A DNA stretch of 64,000 bases from Pseudoxanthomonas sp. PXM03 (GCF_014852005.1 NZ_JACVAU010000001.1:1324001-1388000), one strand, 5' to 3'. Counted from the first letter of the stretch, positions 1 through 10,263 are shown. Translations and numbers: made by a program. The notes: a model not told the origin generated them from the sequence alone.

Positions 1-1180
1 TTATCCAGAGGTTGTCGGGATGTTCGTCGTCCAGGCGGCGCATTTCCGTCAACGCGGTTCTGCTGTCGCCGCCCTGCAGGTGGGCGATGGCCAGTCCGTA
101 GCGCTGGGGTGCCGTCAACGGCTTGCCGGCCTGCCGGCGCAGCGTTTCGTACTCCCGTACGGCGGCAGAGGGCGTGCTGGCGCTGAGTGCCCGCAGGCGT
201 TCGCGCGCCCAGTCGAACTGGCCGGTGTCGCCACGCTGGAAAACCTGGGAGGGCAGGGTCACAGGGATAGGCAGCAACGGGTTGTCGCTACGCGACTCCG
301 GCAGCGTCACGCCTCGCCGGTCGAAGCGTTCAACGTGCTCGCCACCGGGAACGCGGGTGGTCGCGGTGATCTGGTCGCCACGCAACTGGTCGGCGCGCTG
401 GCGGGCTTCGCTGATGCGCGTGGTGGTGACCGGGTGGGTCTGCAGGTAGTCCGGCACCTGTTCGCGCCCGCTGCCGCGGCTGGCGCGGGTGGCCTGCTGG
501 AGTTTGGCGAAGAAGCCGGCCATGGCGTCGATGTCGTAGCCGGCGCGGGACAGGGTGCGGATGCCGACGCGGTCGGCCTCGGATTCGTTGGAGCGGGTGT
601 AGTCGATCTGGCGCTGCTGCATCAGGCCCATGGCCGAAGCGATCGCCGCCTGGGAGGCATCGCCGCTGGAACTTCCGCCCGCCGCCTGGGCCAGCACGAT
701 GGCGCCCAGCATGCCCAGCAGGATCGGAACCTGGTCGCGTTGCGCCCGCTCCACGCCGCGCAGCACATGTTGCTGGGTCACATGGGCGATTTCGTGGGAG
801 AGCACCGCCGCCATCTCGTCTTCGCGATCCGCCGTCAGCACCAGGCCGGCATTCATGCCGATGTAGCCGCCCAGCGTGGCGAAGGCATTGATCTGCCGGT
901 CGCGCATCATGAAGAACGTGTACGCCTGCTGCGGGTTGTCGCTGTCGGCGCCCAGCCGGCTGCCCACGGTCTGCAGCCAGTCCGTGATCAGCGGGTCTTC
1001 CAGCAGGTACCCGTAGTTGCGGAGTTCGCGCAGCATCATGCCGCCGTACTCGGCCTGACGCGCCGGGGTGAGCAGTTCGCCCGCGGATGAGCCGATATCC
1101 GGCAGGCGGCTGTCCTGGGAGGCTGCCAGCGGCGCCGCGAGGGCCAGGGTCAGGGCAGTGGCAAGCAGGATGGGACGCAA
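1..1180 (-). CDS. bepA: BepA-like M48 periplasmic metalloprotease (C-terminus beyond window)
   Basis: Zinc endopeptidase of the M48 family. BepA relatives act in the periplasm on outer-membrane proteins and LPS-assembly machinery. The frame starts at a TTG at 1180 (GGAG seven bases upstream) and stays open to the left edge, giving 393 visible residues. A signal peptide covers about residues 1-22. The zinc motif HEIAH is at residues 129-133 and the third ligand lies in ESEAD near residue 201. After about residue 280 the chain looks TPR-like, as in BepA/YfgC. The 3' end is off the window. It is transcribed away from grxC across a 188-bp gap. Family is firm; equivalence to E. coli BepA is inferred from the M48-plus-TPR layout. 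Confidence 0.88.
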   Translation of the reverse strand, partial: MRPILLATALTLALAAPLAASQDSRLPDIGSSAGELLTPARQAEYGGMMLRELRNYGYLLEDPLITDWLQTVGSRLGADSDNPQQAYTFFMMRDRQINAFATLGGYIGMNAGLVLTADREDEMAAVLSHEIAHVTQQHVLRGVERAQRDQVPILLGMLGAIVLAQAAGGSSSGDASQAAIASAMGLMQQRQIDYTRSNESEADRVGIRTLSRAGYDIDAMAGFFAKLQQATRASRGSGREQVPDYLQTHPVTTTRISEARQRADQLRGDQITATTRVPGGEHVERFDRRGVTLPESRSDNPLLPIPVTLPSQVFQRGDTGQFDWARERLRALSASTPSAAVREYETLRRQAGKPLTAPQRYGLAIAHLQGGDSRTALTEMRRLDDEHPDNLWI

Positions 1181-1368
1181 ACGGGAGCTCCGTGGCGGAT
1201 AATGGGGGTCTCGATCAGGATGACGGGTCGCTGATCCGGGCGAGTGAATACGTGGTTAACCGGACCAGTACCGGTCCGCACTGTTCCATGTCGCCGGCTG
1301 TAACCCGACCCCGTCGACCCGATATTGGCTGGGACCACAGCACGTCCCTTTCGTTCCGGAGAACTCCC

Positions 1369-1659
1369 TTGAGCGACACCCCGCAAGGCGCCCCCGCCCC
1401 CGAGATCACCCTCTACAGTACCGCCATCTGCCCTTACTGCGTGGCGGCGAAGAACTTCCTCAAGAGCAAGGGCCAGACCTGGACGGAAGTACGCATCGAC
1501 CTTGACGCGGACGCACGCGAGAAGATGATCGCCAAGGCCAGGCGCACCAGCGTGCCTCAGATATTCATCGGCGAAACCCATGTGGGCGGCTACGACGACA
1601 TGATCGCGCTGCACCGTGCAGGCAAGCTGGAAGCCCTGCTCGCAGGGGAGGCGGCATGA
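1369..1659 (+). CDS. grxC: Glutaredoxin 3 (GrxC)
   Basis: Small cytoplasmic dithiol glutaredoxin that reduces protein and glutathione mixed disulfides with glutathione as electron donor. The 96-residue product has the CPYC active site (Cys21, Cys24), the cis-proline loop TSVPQIF and the glutathione-binding HVGGYDD near the C-terminus, all at the usual spacing. The frame is open far upstream, but a TTG at 1369 preceded by GGAG (1358-1361) gives the normal length and is the better start. It overlaps the next gene by ATGA, so the two are probably translated together as a small redox operon. Confidence 0.93.
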   Translation: MSDTPQGAPAPEITLYSTAICPYCVAAKNFLKSKGQTWTEVRIDLDADAREKMIAKARRTSVPQIFIGETHVGGYDDMIALHRAGKLEALLAGEAA

Positions 1660-2048
1660 GCGCGGCCGACGACAGCCAGGACCGCGTGAAGGCATTCACC
1701 GAGTTCCGGCAGCGGATGAACAAGCGCATCCTGGATGAACCCAACCAGGTCGTCCGCCGCTTCTTCGCCTTGGACACGCAGACCTACCAGGCAGGCGCGC
1801 TGGACGTGAAGACGAAGGAACTGCTGGGCCTGGTGGCTTCGATGGTGCTGCGTTGCGACGACTGCATCAGCTACCACGTCGCCCAGTGCAAGGAGGCCGG
1901 CGTCACGCGCGAGGAATTCTTCGAGACGTTCTCGGTGGGCCTGGTGGTGGGCGGCTCCATCGTCATCCCGCACCTGCGCCGGGCGGTGGATTTCCTCGAC
2001 CAGCTGGAAGGCGGGCAGGCTGACGCGCCGTCGGCGCACGACCACTGA
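1656..2048 (+). CDS. Carboxymuconolactone decarboxylase/AhpD-family protein
   Basis: A 130-residue, all-helical protein of the CMD/AhpD superfamily. It carries the redox CxxC plus histidine signature as RCDDCISYH (Cys67, Cys70, His74), which in AhpD relatives supports peroxidase or disulfide-exchange chemistry. The start overlaps the grxC stop (ATGA), and pairing with a glutaredoxin favours a thiol-redox role over true gamma-carboxymuconolactone decarboxylation; no aromatic-degradation genes are nearby. Family assignment is strong, substrate unknown. Confidence 0.88.
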   Translation: MSAADDSQDRVKAFTEFRQRMNKRILDEPNQVVRRFFALDTQTYQAGALDVKTKELLGLVASMVLRCDDCISYHVAQCKEAGVTREEFFETFSVGLVVGGSIVIPHLRRAVDFLDQLEGGQADAPSAHDH

Positions 2049-2125
2049 GGCTGGGGCAGGGACAGGGCACAGGCTCCCTGAGTACCTCGGCTGCCTTCGT
2101 GCAGTCCGTTCATCCCAATCCCGTC

Positions 2126-2145
2126 ATCCCGGCGCACGCTGGGAT
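2126..2145. repeat. Short intergenic inverted repeat
   Basis: ATCCCGGCG and CGCTGGGAT form an imperfect hairpin with a two-base loop in the gap between the CMD gene and icd. The words GTCATCCC and GCTGGGATCC resemble dispersed extragenic repeats of this family. No T tract follows, so it is not a clear terminator. Confidence 0.4.
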
Positions 2146-2186
2146 CCGACTGGATCTCGACAATGCCTCCGACCATCGTCGATTTG

Positions 2187-2207
2187 GGCCCCCGAGGGGG
2201 CCTCGGG
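2187..2207. other. GC-rich hairpin in the icd leader
   Basis: Two mutually exclusive stems can form: GGCCCCC pairing with GGGGGCC, or CCCGAGG pairing with CCTCGGG. The sequence CATAAT follows directly (2208-2213) and could be a -10 element for icd. A role is inferred only. Confidence 0.3.
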
Positions 2208-2290
2208 CATAATGGCGCGCACAGATCTTCCCCTCTACGTCCGCGCCGGCCCCCGGCCAGCGCGCGCCCCTGTTCGGAAACACCACTCAA

Positions 2291-3298
2291 ATGACTCAGA
2301 CGATTACGGTCATCCGCGGCGACGGTATCGGCCCGGAGATCATGGACGCCACCCTGCACGTGCTCGACGTGATGAAGGTCGGCCTGACCTACGAAGAAGC
2401 CGATGCCGGCCTGGTCGCGCTGGAAAAGCACGGCGACCTGCTGCCGCAGGCCACCCTGGATTCGATCCGCAAGAACGGCGTGGCGTTGAAGAGCCCGCTG
2501 ACCACGCCGGTGGGCGAGGGCTTCAGCTCGATCAATGTCGCGCTGCGCCGCCATTTCGACCTGTACGCCAACGTGCGCCCGGCCAAGTCGTTCCCGAACA
2601 CCAAGTCGCGCTTCCCGACCGGCGTCGACCTGATCACGGTGCGCGAGAACACCGAGGGCGCGTACATCGGTGAAGGCCAGTCGATCTCGGAAGACGGCGA
2701 AACCGCCCTGCTGACGCAGAAGATCACCCGCAAGGGTTCCGAGCGCATCGTGCGTTACGCCTACGACCTGGCCCGCAAGACCGGCCGCAAGAAGGTCACC
2801 ATCGTCCACAAGGCCAACATCCTGAAGACCACCTCGGGCCTGTTCCTGAAGGTCGCGCGCGAAGTGGCCGCGCTGTACCCCGAGATCCAGACCAACGAGA
2901 TGATCGTGGACAACACCTGCATGCAGCTGGTGATGCGTCCGGAGCAGTTCGACATCATCGTCACCACCAACCTGTTCGGCGACATCATTTCCGACCTGTG
3001 CGCCGGTCTGGTCGGCGGCCTGGGTCTGGCACCGGGTGCGAACATCGGCGTCGACGCCGCGATCTTCGAGGCCGTGCATGGCTCCGCGCCGGACATCGCC
3101 GGCAAGGGCGTGGCCAATCCCTGCGCGCTGCTGCTGGGCGCGGCCCAGATGCTGGACCACCTGGGCCAGCCGGAGAAGGCCGAGCGCCTGCGCGCGGCGA
3201 TCATCGCCACGCTGGAAGCCAAGGATTCGCTGACCCCGGACCTGGGCGGCGAGGGCACCACCATGTCGTTCGCCAAGGCGATCGCCAGTCGCGTCTGA
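2291..3298 (+). CDS. icd: NAD-dependent isocitrate dehydrogenase
   Basis: Oxidatively decarboxylates isocitrate to 2-oxoglutarate in the TCA cycle. The 335-residue chain has the GDGIGPE start of the isocitrate/isopropylmalate dehydrogenase superfamily, the substrate loop SSINVALRR, the basic NVRPAKS segment and VRENTEGAYIGE. The C-terminal HGSAPDIAGKGVANP carries the Asp-Ile pair typical of NAD-using enzymes, where NADP enzymes have Lys-Tyr, and the overall form is closer to mitochondrial NAD-IDH than to E. coli Icd. It is monocistronic, closed by a strong terminator. Homoisocitrate or isopropylmalate dehydrogenase is less likely. Confidence 0.9.
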   Translation: MTQTITVIRGDGIGPEIMDATLHVLDVMKVGLTYEEADAGLVALEKHGDLLPQATLDSIRKNGVALKSPLTTPVGEGFSSINVALRRHFDLYANVRPAKSFPNTKSRFPTGVDLITVRENTEGAYIGEGQSISEDGETALLTQKITRKGSERIVRYAYDLARKTGRKKVTIVHKANILKTTSGLFLKVAREVAALYPEIQTNEMIVDNTCMQLVMRPEQFDIIVTTNLFGDIISDLCAGLVGGLGLAPGANIGVDAAIFEAVHGSAPDIAGKGVANPCALLLGAAQMLDHLGQPEKAERLRAAIIATLEAKDSLTPDLGGEGTTMSFAKAIASRV

Positions 3299-3323
3299 GC
3301 GGTTCCGCCAGGCGGGACGGGAA

Positions 3324-3350
3324 CGGGACGCACAGCGTCCCGTTTTTGTT
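3324..3350 (+). terminator. Rho-independent terminator of icd
   Basis: Perfect 7-bp stem CGGGACG/CGTCCCG with loop CACAG, followed by TTTTTGTTTG, 25 bases after the icd stop. Confidence 0.9.
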
Positions 3351-3428
3351 TGCGTATGTCCCATCCATGGGGTTGGACGCTAGGCTGGCGGCACGCACAA
3401 TCCGCGGCCCCACGCAGAAGGCCCTGCC

Positions 3429-4754
3429 ATGTCCGTCCGTCCCAGCGCGCTCGCGCTGACCCCGCTGCTGCTGTTCCTCGCGCTGTTCTTCGGCGCCGGC
3501 CTGTACTACACCGAACAGGGCGATGCGATGGGCTTCTACCGCCTGCACGCGCCGGTGGCGATCCTTCCCGCGATCGCACTGGGGCTGTGGATCGCGCACC
3601 GGGCCGGGATCAAGGCGATGGACACGCTGCTGCAGGGCATCGGCGACAGCAACATCATCCTGATGTGCTTGATCTTCCTGCTGGCAGGCGCCTTCGCCAT
3701 GGTGACCAAGCAGATCGGTGCCGTCGATGCGGTGGTCGCTCTGGGCCTGGGCGCGCTGCCGCCCGCATTGATCCTGCCCGGGCTGTTCCTCGTGGCAGGC
3801 TTCCTGTCGCTGGCGGTGGGCACGTCGATGGGCACCATCGCCGCCGTCACGCCGATTGCGCTGGGCGTGTCCGATGCTGCCGGCATCGACCGCGCGCTGG
3901 TGGTGGGCGCCGTGCTGGGCGGCGCCACGTTCGGCGACAACCTGTCGGTGATCTCGGACACCGCGATCGCGGCGGCGCGAACGCAGGGCTGCACGGTGCG
4001 GGACAAATTCCGCGAAAACGTGAAGATCGCGCTGCCTGCCGCCCTGCTGACGCTGGTGGTGCTGGCGGTCGTGGGGGATGCGTCGCCCGTGGAGGCGTCC
4101 GAGCCGGTCTCCGCCTGGCTGGTGCTGCCGTACGTGCTGGTGCTGGCGCTTGCGATCACCGGTCTGGACGTACTGGTGGTGCTGGCCATCGGGCTGGTGG
4201 TGGCGGGCCTGTTCGGCGCGTGGTTCGGTCCGGCGGATTACACACTGCCGACATTCGCCGATGACATCTATGCCGGCTTCGAGGGCGTCGTGGAGATCAC
4301 TCTGCTGGCCCTGTTCATCGGCGGACTCGGCGCGTTGATGAAGGCGAGCGGCGGGCTGGACTGGCTGGCACGGCAGATCACGCGCATCGCACGCGGCAAT
4401 ACCGGGCGCCGCACCGGCGAGTGGTGCATTGCCGCACTGGCCTCGCTGACGGACGTGTTCACCGCCAACAACACCGTGGCCATCCTGATCAGCGGTGGCG
4501 TGGCGCGCGACATCGCCGAACGCCACGACGTACCGCCTGCGCGCGCGGCCAGCGTGCTCGATATCTTCGTCTGCATCGTCCAGAGCCTGCTGCCGTACGG
4601 CGCTCAGATCCTGTTGGCCGCCTCGCTGGCGGGGCTGTCGCCGTTGGCCCTGATGGGCAAGGTGCACTATTGCTGGCTGCTGGCGGGCGTGACCGTGCTG
4701 TTCATGGTGTGGCCATCACGACGCCGCCGGCACGCGGCGCCGACGCCAGGGTGA
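3429..4754 (+). CDS. NhaC-family Na+/H+ antiporter
   Basis: Polytopic inner-membrane protein of 441 residues with about eleven hydrophobic segments. Two family hallmarks are visible: the glycine-rich GTSMGTIAAVTPIAL and the following GGATFGDNLSVISDTA, the conserved helix-break region of NhaC transporters with its acidic residues. A second copy of the fold ends in the TANNTVAIL-like half. NhaC proteins exchange external protons for internal Na+ (some for organic acids), so pH or sodium homeostasis is the expected role, but the exchanged ion is not readable here. Single gene, flanked by terminators. Confidence 0.85.
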   Translation: MSVRPSALALTPLLLFLALFFGAGLYYTEQGDAMGFYRLHAPVAILPAIALGLWIAHRAGIKAMDTLLQGIGDSNIILMCLIFLLAGAFAMVTKQIGAVDAVVALGLGALPPALILPGLFLVAGFLSLAVGTSMGTIAAVTPIALGVSDAAGIDRALVVGAVLGGATFGDNLSVISDTAIAAARTQGCTVRDKFRENVKIALPAALLTLVVLAVVGDASPVEASEPVSAWLVLPYVLVLALAITGLDVLVVLAIGLVVAGLFGAWFGPADYTLPTFADDIYAGFEGVVEITLLALFIGGLGALMKASGGLDWLARQITRIARGNTGRRTGEWCIAALASLTDVFTANNTVAILISGGVARDIAERHDVPPARAASVLDIFVCIVQSLLPYGAQILLAASLAGLSPLALMGKVHYCWLLAGVTVLFMVWPSRRRRHAAPTPG

Positions 4755-4755
4755 A

Positions 4756-4785
4756 AAAGAAAGGGCGCCGAGGCGCCCTTTCTTT
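4756..4785. terminator. Bidirectional terminator between convergent genes
   Basis: Perfect 14-bp stem AAAGAAAGGGCGCC/GGCGCCCTTTCTTT with a two-base loop, A-rich on one side and T-rich on the other. It ends the antiporter on + and the Bax1-type gene on -. Confidence 0.9.
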
Positions 4786-4803
4786 CGCGATCGTCGTGAC
4801 GGT

Positions 4804-5568
4804 TCAGTCGCGCGATTGGAGCTTCGACAGCAGGCGCAGCAGTTCCAGGTACAGCCACACCAGCGTGACCATCAGGCCGAACGCGCCATACCACTCCATG
4901 TACTTCGGCGCGCCCTGCTCGACGCCGGTCTCGATGAAGTCGAAATCCAGCACCAGGTTCAGCGAGGCGATGACGACGACGAACAGGCTGAAGCCGATGC
5001 CGACCAGGCCGGACTCGTGGATCAGCGGGATCTTGATGCCGAAGAAGCCCAGCGCGATGCTCGCCAGGTAGACGAGTGCGATGCCGCCGGTGGCCGCCAC
5101 CACGCCCAGCTTGAAGTTCTCCGTGGCCTTGATCAGGCCGCTGCGGTAGGCGAACAACAATGCGAACAGGATGCCGAAGGTCAGCATCACCGCCTGCATC
5201 ACGATCCCGCCGAACTGCGCGTTGTACACCGCAGAGATCGCACCCAGGAAAAACCCTTCGACCAGCGCATACAGCGGCGCGGTGACGGGCGACCAGGTCT
5301 TCTTGAAGACGGTGATCAGTGCCAGCACCAGGCCACCGATGGCACCACCCCACATGTACACCGCGAAGCCGGGGGCGGGCAGGCCGTCCGGGCCGAGGGC
5401 CTGGTTCCACGAGAACGCCGCCGTCAGCACGGTCAGCAACAACAGGATGCCGGTCTTGTTGATGGTGCCGTTGAGCGTCATCGCCTCGCCGTCGCGCGAG
5501 ACGACCGCTCCGCTGCCAAGGTCGAGGAAGGTGGATTCCTTCAATGCCGGATTGCCGCTGCGCATCAT
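4804..5568 (-). CDS. Bax inhibitor-1/YccA-family membrane protein
   Basis: Integral membrane protein of about 254 residues with seven hydrophobic segments, ending in a charged tail as in BI-1/YccA proteins (UPF0005). E. coli YccA modulates FtsH; other members conduct calcium in a pH-dependent way; the role here is not known. The frame extends 22 codons further upstream, but GAGGG placed seven bases before the tandem ATG-ATG at 5568/5565 marks the start. It is divergent from the tRNA cluster and convergent with the antiporter. Confidence 0.85.
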   Translation of the reverse strand: MMRSGNPALKESTFLDLGSGAVVSRDGEAMTLNGTINKTGILLLLTVLTAAFSWNQALGPDGLPAPGFAVYMWGGAIGGLVLALITVFKKTWSPVTAPLYALVEGFFLGAISAVYNAQFGGIVMQAVMLTFGILFALLFAYRSGLIKATENFKLGVVAATGGIALVYLASIALGFFGIKIPLIHESGLVGIGFSLFVVVIASLNLVLDFDFIETGVEQGAPKYMEWYGAFGLMVTLVWLYLELLRLLSKLQSRD

Positions 5569-5644
5569 CGTTCCCTCATGTGGTTGCCGGACGTCTGTCC
5601 CCAGCGCCTGAGCATATCGCAAGCGAAGGAACATCAGGTTTCGT

Positions 5645-5673
5645 TTGACAGCAGGGCCGCAGGTTCAGACAAT
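5645..5673 (+). promoter_or_regulatory. Sigma70 promoter of the tRNA cluster
   Basis: Perfect -35 TTGACA (5645-5650), 17-bp spacer, -10 GACAAT (5668-5673, 4/6). It lies about 43 bp before tRNA-Pro with no other gene it could serve on this strand. Confidence 0.65.
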
Positions 5674-5716
5674 ACGCGACCTCGTTGGCGTCCAGACGCC
5701 ATGCCGGGACCCTCGT

Positions 5717-5793
5717 CGGGGTATAGCGCAGTCTGGTAGCGCATCTGCTTTGGGAGCAGAGGGTCGGGGGTTCGAATCCCTCTACCCCGACCA
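5717..5793 (+). tRNA. tRNA-Pro (TGG)
   Basis: Acceptor CGGGGTA pairs with TACCCCG, encoded ACCA end, GGTTCGAATCC T-arm, anticodon loop TTTGGGA giving TGG. First of five closely spaced tRNA genes. Confidence 0.97.
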
Positions 5794-5849
5794 GTCTGAT
5801 GCAGTGCCAGTGTGTTCCGGCATGACGGGGATGCGACAATCCGGACCGG

Positions 5850-5926
5850 GCGCCCGTAGCTCAACCGGATAGAGCACCGGCCTTCTAAGCCGGCGGTTAC
5901 AGGTTCGAGTCCTGTCGGGCGCGCCA
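5850..5926 (+). tRNA. tRNA-Arg (TCT)
   Basis: Acceptor GCGCCCG/CGGGCGC, encoded CCA, anticodon stem CCGGC/GCCGG around loop CTTCTAA. Reads AGA codons, which are rare in the high-GC genes of this window. Confidence 0.97.
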
Positions 5927-5961
5927 CTTCCGGTGCGATCCGGAAGGATGCAGGTTTCAGT

Positions 5962-6039
5962 GGTGGCTGTAGCTCAGCTGGTTAGAGTACTGGATTGTGA
6001 TTCCAGATGTCGGGGGTTCGAGTCCCCTCAGCCACCCCA
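5962..6039 (+). tRNA. tRNA-His (GTG)
   Basis: Starts with the extra G(-1) typical of tRNA-His. Anticodon loop carries GTG between TGGAT/ATTCCA, T-arm GGTTCGAGTCC, encoded CCA. Confidence 0.96.
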
Positions 6040-6067
6040 CTGATCGAGGATCTCCGCACTGCGGGGG

Positions 6068-6096
6068 TTCACAGAAAAAGAAGATGCGGTTACACT
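6068..6096 (+). promoter_or_regulatory. Likely internal promoter for tRNA-Lys
   Basis: TTCACA (5/6 to the -35 consensus), 17-bp spacer, TACACT (4/6 to -10), 18 bp before tRNA-Lys. Confidence 0.5.
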
Positions 6097-6113
6097 ACGC
6101 AGCCAGTTTTTCG

Positions 6114-6189
6114 GGGCCGTTAGCTCAGTTGGTAGAGCAGTTGACTCTTAATCAATAGGTCCAAGGTTCGAATCCTTGACGGCCCACCA
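6114..6189 (+). tRNA. tRNA-Lys (CTT)
   Basis: Acceptor GGGCCGT/ACGGCCC, encoded ACCA, anticodon loop CTCTTAA giving CTT, T-arm GGTTCGAATCC. Confidence 0.97.
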
Positions 6190-6195
6190 AACCCG

Positions 6196-6226
6196 AAAAC
6201 GCCCGGCTCACGCCGGGCGTTTTTCT
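6196..6226 (+). terminator. Terminator after tRNA-Lys
   Basis: Twelve-bp stem AAAACGCCCGGC/GCCGGGCGTTTT, loop TCAC, continuing into TCTTT. Confidence 0.92.
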
Positions 6227-6336
6227 TTGCGTGACGATTCACCTTGGCGTGGGTCGGTGGATGCCGGCGGATAGTGTCGACAGTCGCCTGTCTTCTTCCG
6301 GCCCCGGCCGGCTCACGGGTACAATCGCCAGGCCTT

Positions 6337-6422
6337 GCGAAAGTGGCGGAATTGGTAGACGCACTGGATTTAGGTTCCAGCGGGTAACCCCCGTGAGGGT
6401 TCGAGTCCCTCCTTTCGCACCA
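6337..6422 (+). tRNA. tRNA-Leu (TAG)
   Basis: Acceptor GCGAAAG/CTTTCGC, long variable arm typical of type II tRNA, anticodon loop TTTAGGT giving TAG, encoded ACCA. A -10-like TACAAT (6320-6325) sits 11 bp upstream with a weak -35. Confidence 0.96.
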
Positions 6423-6832
6423 CGCCCCGCCGTAGGCCGGAAAGTACGGTCGTGAACATGCCAGGGCGGTGAGCGGGCTGCTTCGTGAGCGGGTGATCCC
6501 GGTGCGGGGCGCCGAAGAGGGCACGGCGCCATGCGTCCTGACGTACGCCGATGATGAGCCGGCGGCCATCCCTGCCGTTGGAAAACTCCTTGGTGAAGCT
6601 CCAGCGACGGGCCCCATCACGCTCGTCGAGGCCCCCGGGGCCGGGCGTGGCGCCGGAAGTCCTGTGCCTGGACCGGCCGTGCCTCCTCCCCGAAACGCCC
6701 GCCCCGCTGGCAGCCCGCCCCGGAATCAGCGAAACTATCAAGTTCCGCCGGGCGGGCCTTGCGCGCTTGCCCCAGGCGTCCCGGATTATCAACATCGCCC
6801 CGGCTGTGCCGTGGCCGCAGGAGTCAGTGAGT
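6423..6832 (+). other. 410-bp gap between tRNA-Leu and tig
   Basis: No convincing gene. The tig frame is open through much of this stretch, but no ribosome-binding site supports an earlier start, and the reading is proline/arginine-rich noise typical of GC-rich shadow frames. The stretch probably holds the tig promoter, which I cannot place. Confidence 0.5.
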
Positions 6833-8125
6833 ATGCAAGTTTCGGTCGAATCGGTCGGCAACCTCGAACGCCGCATGAGCTTCAGCCTGCCGGCTGAGCG
6901 CCTGGACACCCACATCGGCGGTCGCCTGCGCGAACTGTCGCGCACCGCGCGCATCAAGGGCTTCCGCCCCGGCAAGGTGCCGGCCAAGGTCATCGAGCAG
7001 CGTTATGGCGACCAGGTCCGCGCCGAGGCCCTCGATGGCCTGCTGCGTGAGACGTTCAACAATGCCGTGCGTGAACAGGAACTGCAGCTGGCCGGCAATC
7101 CGCGCATCGAGAAGCAGGGCGAGGGCGAACTGGATTTCGTGGCCACGTTCGAAGTTGTGCCGGACTTCGGCGACGTCGACGTCGCCAAGCTGACCGTGAT
7201 CCGCCACGCCGCCGAAGTGACCGACGCCGACATCGACCAGATGGTCGACAACCTGCGCATGCAGCGGCGCACCTTCCAGGTCGTCGAACGCGGCGCAAAG
7301 GAAGGCGATCGCGTGGCGCTGGAGACCTGGTCGCAGGCCGGTGACGAGCGCATGCCGGCGGAGGGCATCGAGAAGGGTGCCACGCTGATCGGGTCGGGCG
7401 TGATGTTCGGCGAGATCGAGCAGGCGCTCGTGGGCCTGGCAAAGGGCGACGAAAAGACGGTGTCGGTCACTTTCCCCGCCGACTGGCGCGTGCCGCCGCT
7501 GGCCGGCAAGCAGGTCGACGTGCACGTCAAGGTCACCGAAGTGGCCGAGTCGGTGCTGCCTGAGGTGGACCGCGAGTTCATCCGCAGCTTCGGCGTGAAG
7601 AGCGGCGACGCCGAGCAGTTCCGGGCGGATATCCGCAGCAACCTGGAGCGCGAGCTCAAGGGCGCCCTGATGACCCGTCTGCGCCGCGAGGTCGGTGAGC
7701 AGCTGATCGCCGTCTACTCGCACGTGGAAATGCCGCCGCGCCTGGTCGAGAACGAGGCGCGCGTGATGGTCCAGCAGGCGGCCGAGCAGGCCCGCCGCCA
7801 GGGCCAGCAGGTGCAGGTCCCCGACAACGCCTACGAGGGCTTCCTGGATGCGGCGCGCAAGCGCGTGCTGGTTGGCCTGCTGGTGGGCGAGGTGGCCCGC
7901 CGCAACCAGCTGCGCCTGGACTCCAAGCGCCTGAACGAGACGTTGCGTCTGATCGCCTCGACCTACGAGGAGCCGGAGCAGGTCATTGAGTTGTACCGCA
8001 ACGATCCCCAACTGATGAACAGTCTGCAGGGTCGTGTAATGGAAGAGCAGGTGATCGACTGGATCGCCGAGCGCGCCCAGCACACCGAGCAGACGCTTTC
8101 CTTCCAGGAAGCCATCCGCAACTGA
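6833..8125 (+). CDS. tig: Trigger factor (ribosome-associated chaperone and PPIase)
   Basis: Folds nascent chains at the ribosome exit. The 430-residue product has the three expected domains: N-terminal ribosome-binding domain (about 1-145) with a GFRPGKVP loop equivalent to the GFRxGKVP signature, a central FKBP-type PPIase domain (about 155-245), and a helical C-terminal chaperone domain. The ATG at 6833 is preceded by AGGAG at nine bases and gives family length, so upstream in-frame codons are not used. It leads the tig-clpP-clpX-lon order common in proteobacteria, linking folding with quality control. Confidence 0.97.
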   Translation: MQVSVESVGNLERRMSFSLPAERLDTHIGGRLRELSRTARIKGFRPGKVPAKVIEQRYGDQVRAEALDGLLRETFNNAVREQELQLAGNPRIEKQGEGELDFVATFEVVPDFGDVDVAKLTVIRHAAEVTDADIDQMVDNLRMQRRTFQVVERGAKEGDRVALETWSQAGDERMPAEGIEKGATLIGSGVMFGEIEQALVGLAKGDEKTVSVTFPADWRVPPLAGKQVDVHVKVTEVAESVLPEVDREFIRSFGVKSGDAEQFRADIRSNLERELKGALMTRLRREVGEQLIAVYSHVEMPPRLVENEARVMVQQAAEQARRQGQQVQVPDNAYEGFLDAARKRVLVGLLVGEVARRNQLRLDSKRLNETLRLIASTYEEPEQVIELYRNDPQLMNSLQGRVMEEQVIDWIAERAQHTEQTLSFQEAIRN

Positions 8126-8146
8126 GCCGGGCACCCGTCCGGACAG

Positions 8147-8174
8147 AAGGTCCGGCTATCCTAGGCCGGACCTT
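8147..8174 (+). other. Stem-loop between tig and clpP
   Basis: Ten-bp stem AAGGTCCGGC/GCCGGACCTT with an 8-base loop. No T tract follows, so it may be an RNA processing or stability element, or a weak attenuator, between the two genes. Confidence 0.4.
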
Positions 8175-8201
8175 CCCACGAACGACAGGCGCGAGAACCG
8201 A

Positions 8202-8828
8202 ATGAGCATCCAAACCCAAGCCCTAAACCTGGTGCCGATGGTGGTCGAACAGACCAGCCGCGGCGAGCGCGCCTACGACATCTATTCCCGCCTTCTGAAG
8301 GAACGCGTCATCTTTCTGGTCGGCGGCGTGGACGACCACGTGGCGAACGTCATCGTGGCCCAGATGCTCTTCCTCGAAGCGGAAAATCCCGAGAAGGACA
8401 TCAGCCTGTACATCAACTCGCCGGGCGGCGTGGTGACGGCGGGCATGGCGATCTACGACACCATGCAGTACATCAAGCCTGACGTCAGCACCATCTGCGT
8501 GGGCCAGGCGGCCAGCATGGGTGCGCTGCTGTTGGCATCCGGCGCTAAGGGCAAGCGGTATGCGCTGCCGAACTCGCGCGTGATGATCCACCAGCCGCTG
8601 GGCGGCTTCCAGGGCCAGGCTACGGACATCGACATCCATGCCCGCGAGATCCTGACCCTGCGTGCCCGGTTGAATGAAATCCTGGCCAAGCACACCGGGC
8701 AGTCGCTGGAGACGATCGAGCGCGACACGGAGCGCGACAACTTCAAGAGCGCGGCCGATGCCCAGGCCTACGGACTGGTCGACCAGGTGCTGGAACGTCG
8801 CCCCGACGACTCCATCCAGTCGGCCTGA
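8202..8828 (+). CDS. clpP: ATP-dependent Clp protease proteolytic subunit
   Basis: Serine peptidase forming the double heptamer that degrades substrates fed by ClpX. The 208-residue sequence has the nucleophile in [10 protein letters not shown] (Ser105), the catalytic histidine in VMIHQPLGG (His130) and the SPGGVVTAG oxyanion segment. A short N-terminal propeptide precedes VPMVVEQT, as in other gammaproteobacteria. It is followed by clpX 128 bp downstream, the usual pairing. Confidence 0.98.
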   Translation: MSIQTQALNLVPMVVEQTSRGERAYDIYSRLLKERVIFLVGGVDDHVANVIVAQMLFLEAENPEKDISLYINSPGGVVTAGMAIYDTMQYIKPDVSTICVGQAASMGALLLASGAKGKRYALPNSRVMIHQPLGGFQGQATDIDIHAREILTLRARLNEILAKHTGQSLETIERDTERDNFKSAADAQAYGLVDQVLERRPDDSIQSA

Positions 8829-8956
8829 TACCCCGGATTGCCCGCTTTTACGGCACGAATCCCCCTGTTCACGGACCCGGCTGACACGCCGGGGCCGTGT
8901 GCTATTCTCCGACCGCAAGCCCCCGAGGGCAGGTTGAGCGACCGAGTATTACCAGC

Positions 8957-10240
<1,284 letters not shown>

Positions 10241-10263
10241 TCGGCCCCGTGATGCGGTCGACG

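Noticed and set aside
20..1090. A 356-codon plus-strand open frame over the first kilobase
   Set aside because: It is antisense to the M48 protease, whose HEIAH and ESEAD motifs on the minus strand are decisive. Long antisense frames are common in GC-rich DNA.
1261..1278. CGGACC/GGTCCG dyad between the BepA-like gene and grxC as an operator
   Set aside because: Six-bp arms in GC-rich DNA are expected by chance and no second site is present.
1871..3364. A 497-codon minus-strand frame across icd, and similar long frames such as 3201-4667
   Set aside because: They lie opposite recognisable icd and antiporter genes, are rich in Arg/Gln/His and show no domain.
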